Shown: positions 1 through 5,103 of the stretch, in pieces | Position numbering within the stretch: the stretch's first letter is position 1 | How the letters are laid out: every line of letters starts with the position of its first letter | From: an uncultured Prevotellaceae bacterium | GTDB taxonomy: Bacteria; Bacteroidota; Bacteroidia; Bacteroidales; Bacteroidaceae | Assembly: GCA_946406585.1 (NCBI GenBank) | Contig: CAMJLI010000155.1 | Span: 1 to 5,103, forward strand | DNA length: 5,103 nt | Direction of reading: 5' to 3' | The notes under the pieces: model-generated | The model's database searches: none | What the model was told of the DNA's origin: nothing | The model's input: only the letters and a program-made list of their open reading frames with translations | Position numbers and translations under genes: made by a program

Positions 1-855
1 CAAAGTCTGCGAAAAGAAGCACCACGCATCATTGGTGTGGTGGTTCCCAACCTTGTTACCCATTATTATGCCGCCGTGCTCGATGGTATAGAAGACTATG
101 CAAGGCAGAAAGGGTATTCTGTCTTTAGCTCCAATAGCCATGAAGACCATGTGAGGGAGAAACAAGCCATCGACAATTTCATTTCCATGCATGTGGAGGG
201 TATCGTAGCTTGTCTTGCTCAAGATACAGTGGACTACTCACATTTCCGTGAAATACATGACATGGGCATACCCCTCGTTTTTTTCGCCAGGACTTGTCTG
301 CCCGACCTCTTCTCGCAGGTTGTGGCAAATGGAGATGTGGCAGCTCAACAAGCCACACAGCATCTCATCGACAATGGATGCAGAAGAATAGCGTTCGTGG
401 GAGGACCCAATCATCTTGACATGGTAAAGAGGCGTAAACATGGCTATTTGGAGGCATTGCGAGAAAACAGGATACCCATAGAAAGAGAACTGGTGGCTTG
501 TGGAAGAATAGATTTCGATGTGGCAAGAAATGCGACCTTGAAATTGCTGGAAAGTCCTAATCCGCCAGACGCCATTATCGCATTCAACGACATCGTCACC
601 TATGCCGCTTTTGATGCCATAAAAAGCAAGAAAATGCACATCCCTGATGATGTGGCAATAATAGGCTTCACCGACGGGGACAGTGCGGCATTCGTCACTC
701 CTAAATTGTCTGCCATAATGGACCAGGCACACCTGCAGGGAATGAAGGCATGCGAATTGCTCCTCAGAAACATCAATGGCGACCAGAAAATATACCGGGA
801 GGTGGTGCCCATGATTCTAAAGATACGAGACAGCACCATCAAAAAGCAGAGGTAA
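1..855 (+). CDS. LacI-family transcriptional regulator, 5'-truncated (effector-binding domain)
   Basis: This is the C-terminal 284 residues of a LacI/GalR-type regulator; the reading frame is open from base 1 and stops with TAA at 853-855. The family uses an N-terminal helix-turn-helix and hinge helix to bind an operator and a periplasmic-binding-protein-like domain to sense a small ligand, usually a sugar. Here the first residues (QSLRKE) look like the end of the hinge, so roughly 50-60 residues of DNA-binding head lie outside the window. The sensor domain starts with IIGVVVPN and continues with the typical HLIDNGCRRIAFVGGP segment (about residues 121-136), an AFNDIVTYAAFDAI stretch, IPDDVAIIGFTD, and the late PKLSAIMDQ motif followed by a helix with CELLL. 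The GTG at 37 is internal to the first beta strand and is not a start. It lies 41 bp upstream of the GH31 gene on the same strand, which suggests it regulates the sugar genes downstream. The ligand cannot be read from the sequence. Family assignment is firm; the role in this locus is inferred. Confidence 0.93.
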   Translation, partial: QSLRKEAPRIIGVVVPNLVTHYYAAVLDGIEDYARQKGYSVFSSNSHEDHVREKQAIDNFISMHVEGIVACLAQDTVDYSHFREIHDMGIPLVFFARTCLPDLFSQVVANGDVAAQQATQHLIDNGCRRIAFVGGPNHLDMVKRRKHGYLEALRENRIPIERELVACGRIDFDVARNATLKLLESPNPPDAIIAFNDIVTYAAFDAIKSKKMHIPDDVAIIGFTDGDSAAFVTPKLSAIMDQAHLQGMKACELLLRNINGDQKIYREVVPMILKIRDSTIKKQR

Positions 856-896
856 GGAAACACTATATAATAATCTCAAAACAATATCAAAAACAA
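856..896 (+). other. Short intergenic leader between the LacI gene and the GH31 gene
   Basis: This 41-bp gap is strongly AT-rich and ends directly at the GH31 ATG. It has no Shine-Dalgarno-like purine run at the usual distance; an A-rich leader without one is common in Bacteroidota. I see no terminator hairpin and no convincing palindromic operator. I also see no Bacteroidota-type -7 element (TAnnTTTG). The simplest reading is read-through from the regulator gene into GH31, but a promoter within the 3' end of the regulator gene cannot be excluded. Confidence 0.6.
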
Positions 897-3836
897 ATGA
901 AAAAAGTAAGTTCCATCATTACTGCTTTGTTGCTGTTGGGGAGTGCGATGGCTTATGCCGACGGATTCTCACGCAGTGGCAACTCAGTCACCATCCAGGT
1001 GGCAAAACCACAACGCGACGGCGCCAAAATGGTGCGCCTGGAGGTAGTCAACGAAAACATCATCCGTGTGCGTGCCACTCCAGAGGAGACATTCCCAGAG
1101 AAAACCAGCCTCATTATCGTGCCGCAGAAAGCAAAACCCCAATTTGAGGTTTCTGATAACGAAAAGGGTGTCATTGTCAAGACTGCCGGCGTCAGGGCAG
1201 AGGTTGACAAGCAGACGGGCGATGTGGCTTTCTTCGACGCACAAGGCAAAAAACTGCTTAAAGAGGCTTCCAATGGAAAGACATTCCAGCCGTTCCGCGT
1301 GCCGGAGCGCGAACTTGGCGTGGCGCAGCGTCAGCTCAGCGAGAAAGAATTGAATGGGTTGTCATGGCAACTGCAGTTCGACCGTGACCCTGCTTTGAAA
1401 GCCGTCTATGGTTTGGGACAGCACCAGGCAGAGGAATTCAACATGCTCGATAAAAACGAGGAACTGTATCAGTACAACACCAAGGTAAGCGTTCCCTTCG
1501 TGATGACCAACCTAAATTTCGGCTTGCTTTGGGACAGCTACAGCCTCGGACGATGGGGAAATCCAAAAGACTACATACAGCTCAACAGGGCTTTCAAGCT
1601 ATATGGCAAGGATGGGAAGGCCGGACACCTCACGGGTACTTATATGGATAAGGATGGGAAAAAACTCGTTAGAGACGAGGATTCCATCTACTTCGAGTAC
1701 GACTGCCCATCCACTTCAAAGATTGGCAATGCCACGGATGACGGCGGAATAAAGAACCTGCCCAAAGGGTTCAACCTCGATGGTGCTACGGTGGTGTATG
1801 ATGGCTTCATAGAGGCTCCAGAGTCACGAACCTATCATTTCATCCTCTACTATGCAGGATACATGAGGGTATATGTGGGAGGCGAGGAAGTCGTGCCAGA
1901 GCGGTGGCGCACAGCATGGAACCCCAATTCCTGGAAATTCACCACCCGCCTGCAAAAAGGGAAGAGGACACAGCTGCGCATAGAGTGGAAACCTGATGGA
2001 GGAGTGAGCTACTGCGGACTGCGTGTGGCACCACCATTCGACTCCAACAAGACCATCAGCATCTGGAGCGAGATGAGCCGCGACATGGACTATTACTTCA
2101 TAGCAGGTAAGAACATGGATGAAGTCATCAGCGGATACCGCACACTCACAGGAAAGGCTTCCCTCTATCCAAAATGGGTTCTGGGATTCTGGCAGAGTCG
2201 TGAAAGATACAAGAGCAGCTATGACATAGAATCCACTTTGGCAGAGTTCAGAAAACGACACATACCCGTGGACAACATCGTGCAGGACTGGAACTACTGG
2301 CCGTTGCCCGACTGGGGAAGCCATGAGTTTGAGACATCACGGTTCCCCAATCCTCAAGCCATGCTCGACAGCGTGCACCAGATGAACGGACGTTTCATGA
2401 TTTCCGTGTGGCCGAAGTTCTATGAGACTGTCGCCAACTACAAGGAGCTTGACAGCAACGGATGGATCTACCGCCAGGCCATCACCGACGACATCCACGA
2501 CTGGTTGGGATACAAGGGCTCTTTCTACGACGCATACGATGCTGGGGCTCGGAAGATGTTCTGGAGACAGATGAACGAGAAGCTTTACAGCAAATACAAT
2601 TTTGGCATTGACGCCTGGTGGATGGATGCCTCAGAGCCTAATGTGCGCGACTGCACGCCGGTGTGGTACCGCAAGGCGCTCAGCGGACCAACAGCCTTGG
2701 GTACTTCCACTGAGTATTTCAATGCTTATTCCATTGTCAATGCCGACGCAATATACAACGGACAGAGGTCGGTCAACCCCAACCAACGCGTATTCTTGCT
2801 CACCCGTAGCGGATTCGCTGGCGAGCAGCGCTTCTCCACCGCCACTTGGTCGGGCGACATCGGAACACGATGGGAGGACATGAGGGCGCAGATGACAGCA
2901 GGACTCAACTATTCTATGAGCGGACTGCCCTTCTGGGGCATGGACCAGGGCGGATTCTCCGTTGAGAGCAGGTATGTGAAGGCTCAGGAGGATTTTGACA
3001 AGACAGGTGTGGAGACAGCCGACCTGACGGAATGGCGCGAACTGCAAACCCGTTGGAACCAGTTCGGTTGCTTCATCCCTCTATACCGTGCTCACGGTCA
3101 ATGGCCTCTGCGTGAAGTGTGGAACATAGCTCCCGACAACCACCCAGCCTACAAGACCATCGTGTGGTACGACAAACTACGCTACCATTTGATGCCTTAC
3201 CTCTATTCCATGGCAGGATGGGTGCATTTCAACGACTATACCATGATGAGGGGACTGGCAATGGACTTCAATGGCGATGCCAAGGTCTATGACATACCCG
3301 ACCAATGGATGTTCGGACCGGCTTTCATGGCTTGTCCCGTGAGCCAGTACAAGGCACGCAACCGCAGCGTGTATTTCCCACAGCAGTGTGGATGGTACAA
3401 CCTCTATACAGGCGACTATGTGGAAGGTGGACAGACACTTGTGGTGGATGCTCCTTACGAACGCATGCCGGTATTCGTGCGCGAAGGCAGTATTGTGCCC
3501 TTTGGCCCGGAGATGGAATGGTGCGACGAAAAACCAGCCGAACTGATAAACCTGTATGTATATCAAGGTGCTGATGCTTCTTTCCAACTCTATGAGGATG
3601 AGGGTACAAATTATAATTATGAGAAGGGCAAATGTGCCACAATCGACATCAAATACGATGAGGCAACAAAGACGCTGACTTTCGGTAAGAGAGTGGGTGC
3701 GTTCAAAGGCATGCTGAAGAATCGCAGGTTCAATGTGGTGGTGGTGTCACGCGACAAGGCACAACCGCTCAATCTCATAAATCCAGAGGGCAGGATGGTA
3801 GATTATTCTGGAAAAGAAATAAAGATTTCCCTTTAA
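897..3836 (+). CDS. Exported GH31 alpha-xylosidase with inserted PA14 domain
   Basis: Complete gene of 979 residues. It is a retaining alpha-glycosidase of family GH31, most likely an alpha-xylosidase releasing xylose from the non-reducing end of xyloglucan oligosaccharides in the periplasm or at the cell surface. The start at 897 gives a clear signal peptide (MKKVSSIITALLLLGSAMAYA, cleavage near 21/22). No lipobox cysteine is present. The in-frame ATG at 750 would bury this signal about 50 residues inside and overlap the regulator, so it is rejected. Order: N-terminal beta-sandwich (about 22-245), PA14 insert (about 245-382), rest of the sandwich, TIM barrel from about 425 (PKWVLGFWQSRERY), C-terminal beta-sandwich domains to the end. 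Active-site motifs are DWNYW (464-468), WWMDASEP with predicted nucleophile D577, LTRSG (R637), WSGDIGTRWED with predicted acid/base D654, and RAHGQWP (H733). PA14 is also found in characterised alpha-xylosidases of Cellvibrio and Bacteroides. An oddity is MDQGGF at 682-687 where MDIGGF is usual. Alpha-glucosidase activity is the main alternative. Confidence 0.93.
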   Translation: MKKVSSIITALLLLGSAMAYADGFSRSGNSVTIQVAKPQRDGAKMVRLEVVNENIIRVRATPEETFPEKTSLIIVPQKAKPQFEVSDNEKGVIVKTAGVRAEVDKQTGDVAFFDAQGKKLLKEASNGKTFQPFRVPERELGVAQRQLSEKELNGLSWQLQFDRDPALKAVYGLGQHQAEEFNMLDKNEELYQYNTKVSVPFVMTNLNFGLLWDSYSLGRWGNPKDYIQLNRAFKLYGKDGKAGHLTGTYMDKDGKKLVRDEDSIYFEYDCPSTSKIGNATDDGGIKNLPKGFNLDGATVVYDGFIEAPESRTYHFILYYAGYMRVYVGGEEVVPERWRTAWNPNSWKFTTRLQKGKRTQLRIEWKPDGGVSYCGLRVAPPFDSNKTISIWSEMSRDMDYYFIAGKNMDEVISGYRTLTGKASLYPKWVLGFWQSRERYKSSYDIESTLAEFRKRHIPVDNIVQDWNYWPLPDWGSHEFETSRFPNPQAMLDSVHQMNGRFMISVWPKFYETVANYKELDSNGWIYRQAITDDIHDWLGYKGSFYDAYDAGARKMFWRQMNEKLYSKYNFGIDAWWMDASEPNVRDCTPVWYRKALSGPTALGTSTEYFNAYSIVNADAIYNGQRSVNPNQRVFLLTRSGFAGEQRFSTATWSGDIGTRWEDMRAQMTAGLNYSMSGLPFWGMDQGGFSVESRYVKAQEDFDKTGVETADLTEWRELQTRWNQFGCFIPLYRAHGQWPLREVWNIAPDNHPAYKTIVWYDKLRYHLMPYLYSMAGWVHFNDYTMMRGLAMDFNGDAKVYDIPDQWMFGPAFMACPVSQYKARNRSVYFPQQCGWYNLYTGDYVEGGQTLVVDAPYERMPVFVREGSIVPFGPEMEWCDEKPAELINLYVYQGADASFQLYEDEGTNYNYEKGKCATIDIKYDEATKTLTFGKRVGAFKGMLKNRRFNVVVVSRDKAQPLNLINPEGRMVDYSGKEIKISL

Positions 3837-3880
3837 AAGAATAATGTCGAACAACAACCATTTTTGAAATCTTACTCGAC
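3837..3880 (+). other. Short intergenic gap between the GH31 and GH2 genes
   Basis: This 44-bp AT-rich gap has no ribosome-binding purine run ahead of the GH2 ATG and no GC-rich hairpin followed by a T run, so transcription probably continues from GH31 into GH2. Most of it is occupied by the imperfect inverted repeat listed separately. CATTTTTG at 3859-3866 resembles the Bacteroidota -7 box in 5 of 6 defined positions but lacks a convincing partner element upstream. Confidence 0.6.
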
Positions 3881-3885
3881 ATGAT
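3841..3885. repeat. Imperfect inverted repeat with right arm over the GH2 start codon
   Basis: The left arm ATAATGTCGA (3841-3850) and right arm TCGACATGAT (3876-3885) are reverse complements at 9 of 10 positions. They include seven consecutive perfect pairs (3844-3850 with 3876-3882) and one A/G mismatch at 3843/3883. The loop is 25 nt. In mRNA the stem would pair part of the GH2 ATG at 3881-3883. It is not an obvious terminator, because no U run follows, nor a LacI operator, because the half-sites are too far apart. The symmetry is read directly from the sequence; any function is conjecture, and a chance match is possible. Confidence 0.4.
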
Positions 3886-5103
3886 AGTTCGTTTCAAATG
3901 GGCATTTGCCCTTTGCATGGTGCTCTTCGCCTCTTCTGCGTATGGCAGGCAAACATCTTGCTTCGATGACGATTGGCTGTTTGTGCTGGCTGATTCCGCC
4001 GAAATGGCAGCACCAGGTTACAATGATTTCGGGTGGCGAAAACTCAACCTCCCTCACGACTGGGCTATAGAGGGCGACTTCCTTCCTTCCAATCCTTCTG
4101 GAGCTGGTGGAGGTGCCTTGCCCGGAGGGGTGGGGTGGTATCGCAAGCATTTCCGCGTGACTGATGCAGACAAGTATTTCATGGCTTTCGATGGCATTTA
4201 TATGAACGCGAAGGTTTTTGTAAATGGAAAACTTGTCGGACATAGGCCCTATGGTTATTCTTCCGTGGAATATGACATCACTCCTTATATTAACAAGAAT
4301 GCCGACAATGTGGTGGCAGTGAGGGTGGACAATAGCGACCAGCCCAACTCAAGGTGGTATAGCGGTTGCGGCATCTACAGACACGTATGGCTCACCACCA
4401 CGTCGGCTCTTCTTGTTGCTCATTGGGGCGTGTATGTAAACACCACTCCAAAGGGAGAGGTCACTGTGGAGGTGCAGGTGAATGACGAGAGAAATGGTGG
4501 CGCAAAGCCGGTCATCAGACATGAAATAACCGATTCGGATGGACGTGTCGTGGCAAAGTCGACAGGTTCCAACACCACCCAGAAACTGAAGGTTCGTTCC
4601 CCAAAACTATGGAGTGTCAACTCTCCCAATGTTTATCAGGTCAAGACACAGATACTGGTGCAGGGAAAGGTGGTGGATGAAGTTACGACCACAACAGGCT
4701 TCCGTGATTTCAAGTTCGACCCCGCCAAAGGCTTCTCGCTCAATGGCGTGCCCATGAAAATCAATGGCGTTTGCGAGCACCATGACTTGGGGTGTCTTGG
4801 GGCGGCATTCTATGAGGATGCCATGCACAGAAAGCTGACCATCCTGAAACAGATGGGTGTGAATGCCATCAGAAGTTCGCATAATCCGCCTGCGCCTGAG
4901 TTGCTCAACATGTGCGACACCATGGGATTCATCGTCATGGATGAGTCGTTCGACATGTGGAGAAGGAAAAAGACGCAAAACGACTATGCCAGGTTCTTCG
5001 ACGAGTGGCATGAGAGAGACTTGACCGACCTCGTGCTCCGCGACCGCAACCATCCCTCCATCTTGATGTGGAGCATCGGCAACGAGGTGCTCGAACAGTG
5101 GTC
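3881..5103 (+). CDS. Exported GH2 glycosidase, probable beta-galactosidase, 3'-truncated
   Basis: The first 407 residues of a GH2 enzyme; the frame is open to the window end. GH2 enzymes are retaining beta-glycosidases; this one most likely removes beta-linked galactose from oligosaccharides. The ATG at 3881 is the first in frame after a stop at 3842-3844. It gives a signal peptide (positive residues R4 and K6, hydrophobic core, probable cleavage after SAYG at residue 22). C12 sits in FALC, which is a poor lipobox. Order: jelly-roll sugar-binding domain (about 28-175, with LPHDWAIEGDF and GGVGWYRKHF), immunoglobulin-like domain (about 180-280, ending near GFRDFKFD at 273-280), and TIM barrel from about 290. 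Barrel motifs are NGVCEHHDLG (295-304), SSHNPP (H334 corresponds to a substrate-contacting His of LacZ), MDESFDMW, and SIGNEV with predicted acid/base E402. The nucleophile glutamate and C-terminal domains lie beyond the window. It follows GH31 by 44 bp on the same strand, fitting joint attack on galactosylated xyloglucan side chains. Beta-glucuronidase or beta-mannosidase activity is less likely but not excluded. Confidence 0.9.
   Translation, partial: MIVRFKWAFALCMVLFASSAYGRQTSCFDDDWLFVLADSAEMAAPGYNDFGWRKLNLPHDWAIEGDFLPSNPSGAGGGALPGGVGWYRKHFRVTDADKYFMAFDGIYMNAKVFVNGKLVGHRPYGYSSVEYDITPYINKNADNVVAVRVDNSDQPNSRWYSGCGIYRHVWLTTTSALLVAHWGVYVNTTPKGEVTVEVQVNDERNGGAKPVIRHEITDSDGRVVAKSTGSNTTQKLKVRSPKLWSVNSPNVYQVKTQILVQGKVVDEVTTTTGFRDFKFDPAKGFSLNGVPMKINGVCEHHDLGCLGAAFYEDAMHRKLTILKQMGVNAIRSSHNPPAPELLNMCDTMGFIVMDESFDMWRRKKTQNDYARFFDEWHERDLTDLVLRDRNHPSILMWSIGNEVLEQW

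Noticed and set aside
865..873. TATATAATA in the LacI-GH31 gap as a sigma70-like -10 box.
   Set aside because: The gap is generally AT-rich, there is no matching -35 element, and Bacteroidota primary promoters use a different consensus.
750..896. An upstream in-frame ATG at 750 that would lengthen the GH31 protein by 49 residues.
   Set aside because: It overlaps the regulator gene by 106 bp, adds a charged low-complexity extension, and places the clear signal peptide internally. The ATG at 897 gives a standard exported protein.
3859..3866. CATTTTTG as a possible Bacteroidota -7 promoter element for the GH2 gene.
   Set aside because: One defined base differs from TAnnTTTG, there is no convincing -33 TTG at the right spacing, and the resulting transcript would start only a few bases before the ATG.
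3844..3867. A seven-codon mini-ORF (MSNNNHF) in the gap before the GH2 gene, a possible leader peptide.
   Set aside because: It is very short, has no ribosome-binding signal and no informative codon run, and is expected by chance. Its ATG is simply part of the left arm of the inverted repeat.
3953..3963. C27 of the GH2 protein as a lipoprotein attachment cysteine.
   Set aside because: The preceding residues RQTS do not form a lipobox and the cysteine is separated from the hydrophobic core by polar residues; a type I cleavage near residue 22 fits better.
3872..4243. Long minus-strand open frames opposite the three genes (for example 3872-4243, 4607-5053 and 1824-2324).
   Set aside because: They lie antisense to well-supported genes with recognised family motifs, and their translations show no recognisable domain; they are shadow frames of the coding strand.

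Overview
The window looks like part of a carbohydrate-utilisation locus from a Bacteroidota genome, probably a Prevotella/Bacteroides-type gut or rumen bacterium. The signs are AT-rich leaders without Shine-Dalgarno sequences, exported glycoside hydrolases of the kinds found in polysaccharide utilisation loci (PULs), and motifs resembling Bacteroides family members. The genus is inferred from general character; no marker gene is present.

Three co-directional genes on the + strand fill almost the whole window. Bases 1-855 hold the 3' part of a LacI-family transcriptional regulator: the effector-binding domain is present and the DNA-binding head lies upstream of the window. After a 41-bp gap, bases 897-3836 hold a complete, exported GH31 glycosidase of 979 residues with a PA14 domain inserted in its N-terminal region. 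This is the architecture of bacterial alpha-xylosidases acting on xyloglucan oligosaccharides. After a 44-bp gap, bases 3881-5103 hold the 5' part of an exported GH2 glycosidase, probably a beta-galactosidase. It runs off the window just after its acid/base glutamate.

Alpha-xylosidase plus beta-galactosidase is the pair needed to strip galactosylated xylosyl side chains from xyloglucan fragments: GH2 would remove the galactose cap and GH31 the exposed xylose. The LacI protein directly upstream is a plausible sugar-responsive local regulator. No SusC/SusD pair, transporter, RNA gene, mobile element or CRISPR array is visible. The substrate assignment is inferred from family and neighbourhood.

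I found no sign of an undescribed system. The most unusual non-coding signal is an imperfect inverted repeat with 10-bp arms (9 of 10 pairs) in the GH31-GH2 gap, whose right arm contains the GH2 start codon.
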